Program-made: the position numbers and the translations under genes
Notes under the pieces: generated by a model
What the model was told of the DNA's origin: nothing
Seen by the model: only the letters and a program-made list of their open reading frames with translations
Databases searched by the model: none
In this document: positions 45,201 to 55,166 of the stretch, one piece after another
Numbering within the stretch: the first letter of the stretch is position 1
Layout: each line of letters starts with the position of its first letter
Assembly (NCBI RefSeq): GCF_038024095.1
Contig: NZ_CP150668.1
Location: 2,612,001 to 2,676,000, forward strand
Reading direction: 5' to 3'
Origin: Polaribacter tangerinus
GTDB taxonomy: Bacteria > Bacteroidota > Bacteroidia > Flavobacteriales > Flavobacteriaceae
DNA: 64,000 nt

Positions 45201-47699
45201 TGTGGTATCAAAAATTCCATCATTATCTGAGTCTATGTCTACATAGTTTTTAATGCTATCACCATCAATATCTAAATTTATGGCGGCTTCGAAAAAGTCA
45301 TCCAATCCATCTTCATTTGCATCTGTTCCAGATAAAGAAACTGGCTGCCCGAAAGCCTCTATCATATCTGGTATACCATCGTTGTCTGAGTCTAAATCAA
45401 ACATGTTTTCTACACCATCACTATCAGAATCGAGAGAAAAACAGCTAAGAGAAACATTACCAAAAAACTTGGATTGAGCGGTTAATGCATTCGATTTGTG
45501 AGAAAAGGTAACTTCAGAAATTTGACTAGCAATAAATTTAAATGTGCTATTTGTTCCGCTTAAATTTGAAGCATATTTAAAACGAATTTCTGATGCAGTA
45601 AAAATAGTAATGCCTGATTCGAATATTCCATCGAAATTGGTATCTACCAAAAGTTGATTACCTGGATTTAAAAGTGTAGTGTTTTTTGAATTTGGAGATA
45701 CTTTTACTACAAAGTATTCGCCCTCCGAAATTACATGATCTTCTTGGTCGTTTTGTTTTATTTCAATATTAACTGCTTGATTAAACGTTAATAAATAGTT
45801 ACTTTCTGAGTCTGTACTAGCTTGTAGGGTAGAGTTAAAATTACCGTTTGAATCACCTGTAATAGTATTTGCGGAACCTGAACTATTCTTTTGATTAAAA
45901 CTAGCAGTTATCATTGTAGCGTTGGAAGTTCCATCTTTAAAAAGAGTAACAGGTTGTAAAATTGTAGATAGATTTAAAACAGCATTACCCGAAGATTCCT
46001 CACAATTGGTAATACCGTCGTTATCGGCATCAATATCTAGGTTATCAATAACACCATCTCCATCAAAATCATCAGGACAAATACTTACTGGTACAATTAC
46101 AGATTCAAACTCTGTCATCGTACAACTTATAAAAGCTCTTAATACATAGTTGCCAGGTTCGGATGGCGTAAATGTATTGGTAGAAATTCCTGTGGCTTTA
46201 AAACCGCCACCTAAACCGTCATCATAAAACCATTCGAAGCTATCAAATATATCTGTGTTTGCTGCTTCTAATTTCACATTAGGAATACAGTTTCCCGTAG
46301 CGGCAACAGTGGTGTTGAAATTAATTTCTGGAGCCGTTGGAAACCCCGAGTAAAAGCTCCCAGAAGTGGCGGCACCATTAAAATTAAAATAAGCACAATA
46401 CAGTTCATCACTGCTTTCTATGGAAGTATTACCTGTTAAATTAATAATTTTATAGGTAACGTAGTTCGGATTTCCAGTTACATCAAATGGGCCAGAAGTA
46501 GTAAAGTTATCGAGCGGTAAATTATTAATTGTTACCGTTGCACCTTTGTTGGTAACTATGGTTATACCACCATTAAAAATAGTACTTCCAATAGCTTCTA
46601 TAGTTGGAATTTCGTCTACTTTTCCTCTATTTTCACAACTTAAAGGAGGAACAAAAAAGAGACCTTGATTGGCTTCGCTATTATTGGCACCCACACCTTG
46701 GTAAGCAAAAACATTTTTAGAAGTTTTTAAATACATGTTCCCATCAGAATTGTAGTTATTCCCTTCAATTAAAAAATATTCTCCAGCTTGTATAGTTGTA
46801 GTTGCCGTATTACCGTTAATACTAATTGAGGTATTATTTTCATGGGCAACAATTAACACATTTTCCCAATTATTGGAACCGTCTCCTTTTACAAAAATAT
46901 ATTCATCACCAATTTTAGAGATATCCACAATTTGGTCTATACCATAATCTCGACCACCACCATTATGAAAACTACCGTTTGTAGAGCCTACATTGGCAAC
47001 AATATTTTTGTCTGAGCTAATAAGTGTTCCTATTAAACCAACTCTATTTATAGTGCTATCAAATGAATTTGTAGCAATAATGTAGCTTTCTCCTTCGTTT
47101 AAATTGATAGAAATAGGCAAGGTACCTGTGTAGTTTTTTATGGTAATATTAGTTGGAATATCAGAAAAGGTAATGTTCGTATTATTTTCTGTAGCCATTA
47201 CCGATATAAAATTTAAGTAATTATCCTGCGGATTTTCATTTGTGAACATTCCTGCTCTAAAAATTTTACCTAACGCTGCGTTTCCTTTACTAACTAATGC
47301 GCCTGCTTGTGCGTTACTACCAGCCATTACTCTTACAGAAACATACACCACATCACTAGCTTCTATAATAAATCCTTTATTATTTGTGATGGTGCTAGTC
47401 GTATTTGAAGGTTGAAAAAGTTGCGTTTCTCCATTTCCTATATATATTTCTTGCGGATTGTTTTTAGACACAATTCCGTTTAAAGTATTTGTAAGTCCGA
47501 CTTGTTTAATTGTATAACTTACATTATTATTTTTAGGGGTTGATATGTATATAAATTGATTTTCTGGATTTGCATTACCAAACTCTGAATTAGTTAATGG
47601 AGGAATAAAATGTTTTTTACTCAGCTGAGCCGATAAAGAAATTGAGCACAAAAAACCTATTAAAATAACTATGTTGAGTTTGAAATTGTTTCTATACAT
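42207..47699 (-). CDS. Giant surface protein with IgGFc-binding-like N-terminus, Ca-binding repeats and T9SS type B C-terminus
   Basis: 1830 residues. A signal peptide (about 1-25, ending LSAQ) is followed by a region resembling the IgGFc-binding N-terminal domain (about 100-350: YVSVRVMAGS, NITFSDIPTN, ISINGNTATTTIQAG). Thrombospondin type 3-like calcium loops (DFDGDGVIDNLDIDADNDGI near 541, DSDNDGIPD near 775, DSDNDGIFD near 835, DSDNDGCND near 900) come next. Residues about 1250-1570 hold three similar modules of about 100 residues plus two diverged ones. The final about 90 residues (FTPNGDGKNDTW, FNRFGKLVAEIP, GWNGTYN, GNFSLLRR) are the gliding motility-associated / T9SS type B sorting domain. 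Probably an adhesin; function unproven. Confidence 0.9.
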   Translation of the reverse strand: MYRNNFKLNIVILIGFLCSISLSAQLSKKHFIPPLTNSEFGNANPENQFIYISTPKNNNVSYTIKQVGLTNTLNGIVSKNNPQEIYIGNGETQLFQPSNTTSTITNNKGFIIEASDVVYVSVRVMAGSNAQAGALVSKGNAALGKIFRAGMFTNENPQDNYLNFISVMATENNTNITFSDIPTNITIKNYTGTLPISINLNEGESYIIATNSFDSTINRVGLIGTLISSDKNIVANVGSTNGSFHNGGGRDYGIDQIVDISKIGDEYIFVKGDGSNNWENVLIVAHENNTSISINGNTATTTIQAGEYFLIEGNNYNSDGNMYLKTSKNVFAYQGVGANNSEANQGLFFVPPLSCENRGKVDEIPTIEAIGSTIFNGGITIVTNKGATVTINNLPLDNFTTSGPFDVTGNPNYVTYKIINLTGNTSIESSDELYCAYFNFNGAATSGSFYSGFPTAPEINFNTTVAATGNCIPNVKLEAANTDIFDSFEWFYDDGLGGGFKATGISTNTFTPSEPGNYVLRAFISCTMTEFESVIVPVSICPDDFDGDGVIDNLDIDADNDGITNCEESSGNAVLNLSTILQPVTLFKDGTSNATMITASFNQKNSSGSANTITGDSNGNFNSTLQASTDSESNYLLTFNQAVNIEIKQNDQEDHVISEGEYFVVKVSPNSKNTTLLNPGNQLLVDTNFDGIFESGITIFTASEIRFKYASNLSGTNSTFKFIASQISEVTFSHKSNALTAQSKFFGNVSLSCFSLDSDSDGVENMFDLDSDNDGIPDMIEAFGQPVSLSGTDANEDGLDDFFEAAINLDIDGDSIKNYVDIDSDNDGIFDTTEAGHNLDTDLDGIIDNANLLVGKNGLVDSLENIPDAKTLSLNYNILNTDNDLIFNFLSSDSDNDGCNDVTEAGFTDQNNDGFLDGSPFLVNTNGKVINNTNGYTLPNSNYTIAAPININTPFENVVLCENTKSNIIINSNADSFVWETSTNNGVTWQMVTNNATFSGVNSNQLIITNTSTSLNNQQFRVKLMRNGNSCTSTSNAISVKVNLAPVVTPIVTLKQCDNDLDRISTVNLTQAEISISADANNNTFEYYASEADAIAGTPQVTDKIRYLVNTNGNAWVRTISNDGCYTISKIEIEVEAAADVAYFKEFAPVCDDFLQEDGTNGALNDDTDGITNFDFSNAKQEILNFFPAALQPNLSVNFYETISNRTAAIKPINDISNYRNIGFPSNISRQTIYFKITNKNNNNCTGTGELYLKTNSVPIANAAENLTLCDDAVSGLSTDGFVDGFMLTDNDARILGSSQSPSDFEVTYHKSAEEANSGSNPLASPFKNTTKDQQEIFVRVTNKITGCFTDHTSFFVIVNKVPTANFVSDLEVCDDALDGSAINGYSKNINLELQTSTILGTQDPTKFKITYHREFLEAQNGNNPLSSPIENTTPYQETIYVRIVNTETNCVNYLSNFKVIINKEPVFTPVSNLSYCDDDADGDDTNGIIQSIDLDSQIPKLLGASQDTDDFEVTFHKTPQQATNGTNAVASPYTNTNTTETFFVRIQNKATGCVNDDASFQVIVNPLPSFAITSPQIICLNDTPMFLEAENPAGIYNYLWTDALGNIVANTQTAPINKGGNYTVTATTTNGTNCSRSQTITVNASNPATIERSFVTIVDEANALNRENNLSVSIDTISNNIGIGNYQFALRNEDLNTTTPFQDETIFENLEGGIYTLIVNDKNGCAPDATLQLSVLQFPKFFTPNGDGKNDTWIIKGANKTFYPNAKITIFNRFGKLVAEIPIDSNGWNGTYNSKLLPSDDYWYNITLVPADNNKPIINKKGNFSLLRR
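42995..43950 (-). repeat. Three tandem protein modules within the surface protein
   Basis: Three consecutive units of about 310 nt each encode the pattern LxxCDDxxDG...ILGxxQxPxDFxVTYH...NPLASPxxNTTxxQExIFVRxxNxxTxCxxxxxSFxVIVN. They begin near 43950, 43615 and 43305. The DNA is less similar than the protein, indicating old duplications under selection. Confidence 0.8.
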
Positions 47700-47823
47700 T
47701 TTATGATAAAAATAAATACAGTATTTTTTTTAAAAATAGTAATAATTCAAATACCAAACAGAAAAGTTTTTAGATTTTAAATTTTTATTTTTAAATGTAT
47801 CATATCCCATAGAAATATTTTCC

Positions 47824-47854
47824 TTGGTAAATAAAAAATAATAGTGTAACTTTG
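47824..47854 (+). promoter_or_regulatory. Promoter of the DoxX-FMN reductase-MarR-pirin group
   Basis: TTG (47824-47826), 20 nt, TAACTTTG (47847-47854), 23 nt before the DoxX ATG. A near-ideal Bacteroidota promoter. Confidence 0.78.
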
Positions 47855-47877
47855 TATCTAATTTTAAAACCATAATA

Positions 47878-48231
47878 ATGAAAACTAACAAAATTATATT
47901 CTACGTATCTACGGGTTTGTTAACTGTTTTAATGCTTTTTTCTGTAAGCATGTATATTTTCGATAACCAAAATATGCAAGCATCTTTTACAAAGTTTAAT
48001 TTTCCTACTTATTTAATTTATCCTTTAGCTTTTGCTAAAATTCTTGGTTTAATTGCTATATGGTTTATTAAAAATAGATCGATAAAAGAGTGGGCTTATG
48101 CTGGCTTTTTCTTTAATTTTGTATTGGCATTTTTTGCTCATTTCATGATTTCAGATGGAGAACATATGGGGGCTTTAATAGCTACTGTACTAGTTTTGAT
48201 ATCTTATTATTACAGCAAAAAAATAGCGTAA
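47878..48231 (+). CDS. DoxX-like family membrane protein
   Basis: 117 residues, four membrane helices (about 7-28, 45-63, 71-90, 95-113). The segment FPTYLIYPLAFAKILGLIAIWF and the following GFFFNFVLAFFAH match the DoxX-like family. Related proteins are tied to quinone/thiol redox homeostasis, but the biochemical role is unclear. It is first in a same-strand row with an FMN reductase, a MarR regulator and a pirin, behind a strong promoter. Confidence 0.82.
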   Translation: MKTNKIIFYVSTGLLTVLMLFSVSMYIFDNQNMQASFTKFNFPTYLIYPLAFAKILGLIAIWFIKNRSIKEWAYAGFFFNFVLAFFAHFMISDGEHMGALIATVLVLISYYYSKKIA

Positions 48232-48304
48232 AGATTAGCATTATAAGTGCTTCTGAAATCAAGAGAAAGAAATTTCTTAATCATTCAATTAAAAAAACAT
48301 TTTC

Positions 48305-48841
48305 ATGAAAAAAATATTAGCTTTTGCAGGCAGCACAAGTAGTACTTCTATTAATAAAAGATTAATCACTTTTACTGTAAATAATTTAAAAAACACTCTT
48401 TTTGATATTGTAGATCTAAAAGATTTAAATGTACCAATTTATAGTGAAGATGAGGAGAAAGAAAACGGATTTCCAGAAGACATTGTTACGTTTTCTAATG
48501 CTTTAGATTCTTATGATGCTTTTATAGTTTCTTTGGCAGAGCATAATGGAACATATTCAGCAGCCTTTAAAAATATTTTTGATTGGGTTTCTCGAGTTAA
48601 TGGTAATGTTTTTAGAGATAAGCCTTTACTATTAATGGCAGCTTCTCCTGGTGGAATGGGAGGTCGGTTTGTTTTAGCCGCGGCAGAGCAACGTTTTCCT
48701 AGGCACGGTGCTAAAGAAGTAAGTACCTTTTCTTTTCCAAATTTTAGCGAAAATTTTAAGCACGAAAAAATTGTAAATCCTGATTTATTAGACGCACTTA
48801 AAAAGAAAATTCAACAATTAGAAATTTTAGTAAATAGCTAA
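48305..48841 (+). CDS. NADPH-dependent FMN reductase family protein
   Basis: 178 residues, flavodoxin-like fold. The phosphate loop AGSTSSTSINKRL (about 8-20) binds FMN; PIYSEDEEKENGFPE (about 44-58) and SLAEHNGTYSAAFKNIFDW (about 77-95) are typical of the ArsH/ChrR-like azo- and quinone-reductase group. It probably reduces quinones or other electrophiles by two electrons. 73 nt after the DoxX gene and 45 nt before the MarR gene. Confidence 0.92.
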   Translation: MKKILAFAGSTSSTSINKRLITFTVNNLKNTLFDIVDLKDLNVPIYSEDEEKENGFPEDIVTFSNALDSYDAFIVSLAEHNGTYSAAFKNIFDWVSRVNGNVFRDKPLLLMAASPGGMGGRFVLAAAEQRFPRHGAKEVSTFSFPNFSENFKHEKIVNPDLLDALKKKIQQLEILVNS

Positions 48842-48886
48842 TTGTTGTAATTTTTGCACAAAAAATTGAACATCGAATTGTAAAAT

Positions 48887-49324
48887 ATGGGAGACATTTC
48901 TAACGACATAAAGTCGAAATTTAAAAACGAAAAAATAAAAGCTTATATCAATCTAAAGTATACGGCAAATTGGTTGAATAGTAAAGAGAATGAGTTCTTT
49001 AAACCTTACGGAATTTCCCCACAACAATATAATATTCTCAGAATTTTAAGAGGCGCGAAGAAAGAAATGAAGGTTCAGGTAATTAAAGAAAGAATGATTG
49101 AACGTTCGCCGAATGCCACCAGATTAATGGATAAGTTATTTGAAAAAAAATATATTAAAAGGTCACGTTGCAAGCACGACAGAAGAGTGGTGTATGTATC
49201 AATTTCGAAAGAAGGTTTAGCTATTTTAGAAGAAATAGATGTAAACAAGAACTTAGAATATTTTGAAAATCTTACCTCCGAAGAAGCAACCATACTAAGC
49301 GATTTATTAGACAAAATACGTTAA
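48887..49324 (+). CDS. MarR family transcriptional regulator
   Basis: 145 residues, winged-helix fold. The recognition helix region is VQVIKERMIERSPNATRLMDKLFEKKYI and the wing is RSRCKHDRRVVYVSISKEG, with the conserved D-R of the wing. MarR proteins are ligand- or oxidant-responsive repressors; this one has a Cys in the wing that might be a redox sensor (inference). It lies between the FMN reductase and pirin genes and probably controls them. Confidence 0.92.
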   Translation: MGDISNDIKSKFKNEKIKAYINLKYTANWLNSKENEFFKPYGISPQQYNILRILRGAKKEMKVQVIKERMIERSPNATRLMDKLFEKKYIKRSRCKHDRRVVYVSISKEGLAILEEIDVNKNLEYFENLTSEEATILSDLLDKIR

Positions 49325-49361
49325 TTGTTTATCAATATAACAAGAAAAGTACCTTTTAATT

Positions 49362-50234
49362 ATGGAAAAAAAACTTAAAACCATTCAGCATTTAGTTCCA
49401 AGTCCGCTTGTTAACATGGGACCAATAAGACTAAGACAGCCTCTGCCAAGTGAAGGAATAGAAAATGTAGACCCTTTTCTATTATTACATCATTATGGTC
49501 CATATGCTATATCAGAATTTAACAACCCTTTCGATTTGGGTCCGCATCCTCATAGGGGGTTTGAACCCATAACCATACTGTTTAAAGGTGAGCAGTTACA
49601 CAGAGATTCACTTGGTAATGAAATGATTGTAAAGGCAGGAGATGTTCAATGGACTACTGCAGGTCGTGGAATTATTCATGCTGAAGCCCCTACCAAAGAG
49701 TTTGTAAAAAAGGGTGGAGATTTAGAGGGAATTCAGTTATGGTTAAATTTACCAGCTAAATATAAAATGAGTACGCCCAATTATCAACATTTAAAAAAAG
49801 AACAAATACCAATATTAACTTCAGAAGACAATAACGTTTCATTACAAATTATTGCGGGTAGTCAAGCAGATAAAGTAGGGCTAATTACCACGCAAACTCC
49901 TGTTAATGTTTTTACAGGGAAAGCCTCTAAATCAGGTAAAATGGATGTCTTGCTTCCAGAAAATCATCTGTCTTTGGTATATCTATTAGATGGAGAATTG
50001 CTAATAAACAATACAGAAACTTTAGTTAAAGGCGGTAATCAAATGATAACATTTCATAAAGAGGGTACTTATTTTTCTTTGGAAGCAATAAATAACGCAA
50101 ACTTTCTAATATTGTCTGGGAAAGAAATTAACGAAAAAGTTACGCAATATGGTCCTTATGTGATGAATACACAAACAGAAATATTAGAGGCTATGAGAGA
50201 TTATCAACAAGGTAAAATGGGATATTTATATTAG
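49362..50234 (+). CDS. Pirin family protein
   Basis: 290 residues, a two-domain cupin. The metal ligands of pirin are present as His62, His64 (GPHPHRGFE), His106 and Glu108 (GIIHAEAP). Bacterial pirins include quercetinase-like dioxygenases and redox-linked regulators. It comes 37 nt after the MarR gene, a common arrangement for MarR-controlled pirins. Element copy D follows its stop codon. Confidence 0.93.
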   Translation: MEKKLKTIQHLVPSPLVNMGPIRLRQPLPSEGIENVDPFLLLHHYGPYAISEFNNPFDLGPHPHRGFEPITILFKGEQLHRDSLGNEMIVKAGDVQWTTAGRGIIHAEAPTKEFVKKGGDLEGIQLWLNLPAKYKMSTPNYQHLKKEQIPILTSEDNNVSLQIIAGSQADKVGLITTQTPVNVFTGKASKSGKMDVLLPENHLSLVYLLDGELLINNTETLVKGGNQMITFHKEGTYFSLEAINNANFLILSGKEINEKVTQYGPYVMNTQTEILEAMRDYQQGKMGYLY

Positions 50235-50239
50235 AATTT

Positions 50240-50337
50240 GGGCGTTCCTTTTTCTAAATGAAAATAGAAAAAGTCGTGCTTTTCACGATATCTTTTTTGT
50301 AAAAAACAAAAAAGGATGTTGTTTCAATCACTAACGC
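50240..50337 (+). repeat. Intergenic element copy D
   Basis: GGGCGTTCC (50240-50248), AAGTCGTGCTTTTCACGATA, a hairpin centre (ATCTTTTTTGT paired with ACAAAAAAGGAT), the 20-nt block AAAAGGATGTTGTTTCAATC (50310-50329) identical to copy C, and CTAACGC (50331-50337). It is the shortest and most complete copy. Confidence 0.78.
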
Positions 50338-50368
50338 AAAAAGAGTTTAGTATTTACTACATTTATAG

Positions 50369-52501
<2,133 letters not shown>

Positions 52502-52509
52502 TGATTTCT

Positions 52510-52517
52510 TATTTTTG
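52510..52517 (+). promoter_or_regulatory. Promoter -7 box of the small secreted protein gene
   Basis: TATTTTTG, exact TAnnTTTG, 18 nt before the ATG at 52536. Confidence 0.45.
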
Positions 52518-52535
52518 TAATTCTAAATTTAACTT

Positions 52536-53090
52536 ATGAAAAATTATATAGCAACCATTTTATTCGTTTTAACATCTGTAGTTAATGCACAGGAGGCTCC
52601 AGAAATGCCAAAGTACAATGCAAAAAATGCAGCCAATATTTTTTATTATAACATTTCTGAAGTACCAGAAAAGATTAAAGTAAAAAACGAATCTACAGAA
52701 AGCAAAACCATTAAAGCGCTTAGAAATTATAATGACAAGATAAAAAAGATTGCTTTTTTAAATTCTACCAAACTTCAAGAATTAGACTTAATTGTAAACT
52801 CTGCAGGTAAGCGACTTTTTTCTGATAGAGATTTAGCCCAACGTGTTCGAAAAAAAATAGAGGAATTAATTTTACCGTTAAGAGATAGCGTTTCAGGATA
52901 TGAAAAAGTGCTGAATGATACTTTAAAAACTTTTTTATCTAGAAAGCAGCATAAAAAATGGTTAAAATATCAGCGAGCAGAAAAAAGAAAATTAATTCCG
53001 GAAAGGCCAAATAATAACAGAGCAGCTGCGCCTTCTAATATAAATAGAAGAAATAGAGGCGGAATGGGTATGAGAGGAAGAAGGTTTTAG
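52536..53090 (+). CDS. Small secreted basic protein of unknown function
   Basis: 184 residues with a signal peptide (about 1-18, ending VVNAQ). The middle is helical and rich in Lys/Glu (IKVKNESTESKTIKALRNY, KIEELILPLRDSVSGYEKVL), somewhat like Spy/CpxP-type periplasmic helical proteins, with a conserved-looking LSRKQHKKWLKYQ. The C-terminal 30 residues are Arg/Gly/Asn-rich and disordered (NNNRAAAPSN, GGMGMRGRRF). I do not assign a family. Confidence 0.7.
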   Translation: MKNYIATILFVLTSVVNAQEAPEMPKYNAKNAANIFYYNISEVPEKIKVKNESTESKTIKALRNYNDKIKKIAFLNSTKLQELDLIVNSAGKRLFSDRDLAQRVRKKIEELILPLRDSVSGYEKVLNDTLKTFLSRKQHKKWLKYQRAEKRKLIPERPNNNRAAAPSNINRRNRGGMGMRGRRF

Positions 53091-53184
53091 GAATTTCTAT
53101 TTTTGATACTTCATATCATATTTTTAAGCCTATAATTAGTAAAATAAATAATATTTAACACTATAATTAAAGAAATATAAACAC

Positions 53185-53367
53185 ATGGGAATGAATAAAA
53201 ATACAGTGCTAGCTTGGGCAACATTTATAATGATTTTGGTTGGTTTAGGCTTAATTGCCTTGGGTGCTTTTAGATACAATGAAGTTGCTGGCTGGGGATT
53301 TGCATCTGTTGGAATAGGTTTCTTTGCCATAGCATGGGTGTTTAACGCTTTAAAAGGAAGGGTGTAA
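53185..53367 (+). CDS. Small two-helix membrane protein (CAL67264-like family)
   Basis: 60 residues with two membrane helices (about 8-29 and 35-55) and little else. The sequence, with LGAFRYNEVAGWGFASVGIGFF, matches my memory of a conserved flavobacterial family named after a Gramella forsetii locus; the name is from memory. It lies just upstream of ettA on the same strand (47 nt) and may be co-transcribed. Function unknown. Confidence 0.7.
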   Translation: MGMNKNTVLAWATFIMILVGLGLIALGAFRYNEVAGWGFASVGIGFFAIAWVFNALKGRV

Positions 53368-53414
53368 ACGCATCTTACTTTTAATGAATTATAAATTGAT
53401 AAAATAAAAATACA

Positions 53415-55106
53415 ATGAGCGACGATAGAAAAGTGATTTTTTCGATGAATAAAGTATCTAAAACCTACCAATCTACTGGAAAACAGGTTTTAAAAGATAT
53501 TTATTTAAGTTTCTTTTATGGAGCAAAAATTGGTATTCTAGGTTTAAATGGATCTGGAAAATCGACCTTATTAAAAATTATTGCAGGTGTAGAAAAAAAC
53601 TTTCAAGGCGATGTTACTTTTTCACCAGGTTATAAAGTGGGTTACTTAGAGCAAGAGCCACAATTAGATCCAGAAAAAACAGTGTTAGAGGTTGTAAAAG
53701 AGGGAGTTGCAGAAACTGTTGCTATTTTAGATGAGTACAACAAAATTAACGACATGTTTGGTTTAGAAGAAGTATATTCTGATGCTGATAAAATGGAAAA
53801 GTTAATGAATCAGCAAGCAGAATTACAAGATAAGATTGACGCTGCCAATGCATGGGAATTAGATACCAAGTTAGAAATTGCGATGGATGCACTTAGAACT
53901 CCAGAATCTGATAAAAAAGTTGGTGTTCTATCCGGGGGAGAAAAAAGAAGAGTCGCTTTGTGTAGATTGTTGCTACAAGAGCCAGATATTTTATTATTAG
54001 ATGAGCCAACGAACCACTTAGATGCAGAATCGGTTCACTGGTTAGAACATCATTTAGCACAATATAAAGGAACTGTAATAGCAGTAACTCACGATAGATA
54101 TTTTTTAGATAATGTAGCTGGTTGGATTTTAGAACTCGACAGAGGTGAAGGTATTCCTTGGAAAGGAAATTACTCTTCTTGGTTAGATCAAAAATCAAAC
54201 AGAATGGCCCAAGAAAGTAAAACTGCCTCTAAACGTCAAAAAACATTAGAAAGAGAGTTGGAGTGGGTAAGACAAGGAGCAAAAGGTAGGCAAACAAAGC
54301 AGAAAGCACGTTTAAAGAACTACGATAAATTGATGAGTCAAGACCAGAAGCAAGTAGATGAGAAATTAGAAATTTATATTCCGAATGGTCCTAGACTTGG
54401 AACAAATGTTATAGAAGCCTCTGGTGTGTCGAAAGCTTACGGAGATAAATTGCTTTATGATAATTTAGCATTTAATTTACCTCAAGCAGGAATTGTTGGT
54501 ATTATTGGCCCTAACGGTGCAGGAAAAACTACTATTTTTAAAATGATAATGGGAGAGGAAAATCCTGATGCAGGTAGTTTTACAGTAGGAGAAACGGCAC
54601 AAATAGCTTATGTAGATCAAACACATTCGAATATTGATCCTAATAAAACAATTTGGGAAAACTTTTCTGATGGCCAAGACTTGGTAATGATGGGAGGTAA
54701 GCAAGTAAACTCTAGAGCCTATTTAAGTCGTTTTAATTTTTCTGGAAGTGAGCAAAATAAAAAAGTAAATACACTTTCCGGTGGAGAGCGAAATAGATTG
54801 CACTTAGCAATGACTTTAAAGGAAGAAGGGAACGTACTTTTATTGGATGAGCCAACTAATGATTTGGATGTAAATACGCTGAGAGCTTTAGAAGAAGGTT
54901 TAGAAAATTTTGCGGGTTGTGCCGTAATTATTAGTCACGATAGATGGTTTTTAGACAGAGTATGTACTCATATTTTAGCTTTTGAAGGCAATAGTGAGGT
55001 GTATTTTTTTGAAGGATCTTTTTCTGATTATGAGGAGAATAAAAAGAAACGTTTAGGAGGCGATTTAATGCCGAAACGTATCAAGTATAAAAAATTGATT
55101 CGTTAA
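53415..55106 (+). CDS. ettA: Energy-dependent translational throttle protein EttA (ABC-F)
   Basis: 563 residues with two ABC cassettes and no membrane segment. Walker A sites are GLNGSGKST (43-51) and GPNGAGKTT (about 365-373); signatures are LSGGEKRRVAL and LSGGERNRLHL; Walker B are LLLDEPTNHLD and LLLDEPTNDLD. The arm and the P-site tRNA-interaction linker (EWVRQGAKGRQTKQKARL, about 284-301) are typical of EttA, which gates the first peptide bond according to the ATP/ADP ratio. Ends with a shared terminator. Confidence 0.96.
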   Translation: MSDDRKVIFSMNKVSKTYQSTGKQVLKDIYLSFFYGAKIGILGLNGSGKSTLLKIIAGVEKNFQGDVTFSPGYKVGYLEQEPQLDPEKTVLEVVKEGVAETVAILDEYNKINDMFGLEEVYSDADKMEKLMNQQAELQDKIDAANAWELDTKLEIAMDALRTPESDKKVGVLSGGEKRRVALCRLLLQEPDILLLDEPTNHLDAESVHWLEHHLAQYKGTVIAVTHDRYFLDNVAGWILELDRGEGIPWKGNYSSWLDQKSNRMAQESKTASKRQKTLERELEWVRQGAKGRQTKQKARLKNYDKLMSQDQKQVDEKLEIYIPNGPRLGTNVIEASGVSKAYGDKLLYDNLAFNLPQAGIVGIIGPNGAGKTTIFKMIMGEENPDAGSFTVGETAQIAYVDQTHSNIDPNKTIWENFSDGQDLVMMGGKQVNSRAYLSRFNFSGSEQNKKVNTLSGGERNRLHLAMTLKEEGNVLLLDEPTNDLDVNTLRALEEGLENFAGCAVIISHDRWFLDRVCTHILAFEGNSEVYFFEGSFSDYEENKKKRLGGDLMPKRIKYKKLIR

Positions 55107-55127
55107 TTTAATTTTTTTTTAAATTTT

Positions 55128-55166
55128 AAATAAAGCCTCATTTTAAAAAAAATGAGGCTTTATTTT
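55128..55166 (+). terminator. Bidirectional terminator of ettA and the murQ operon
   Basis: 17-bp perfect stem, 55128-55144 and 55149-55165, around AAAA; core GCCTCATTTT / AAAATGAGGC. T residues follow in both directions. The TAA stop codon of the convergent gene (55162-55160) lies inside the stem. Confidence 0.92.
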
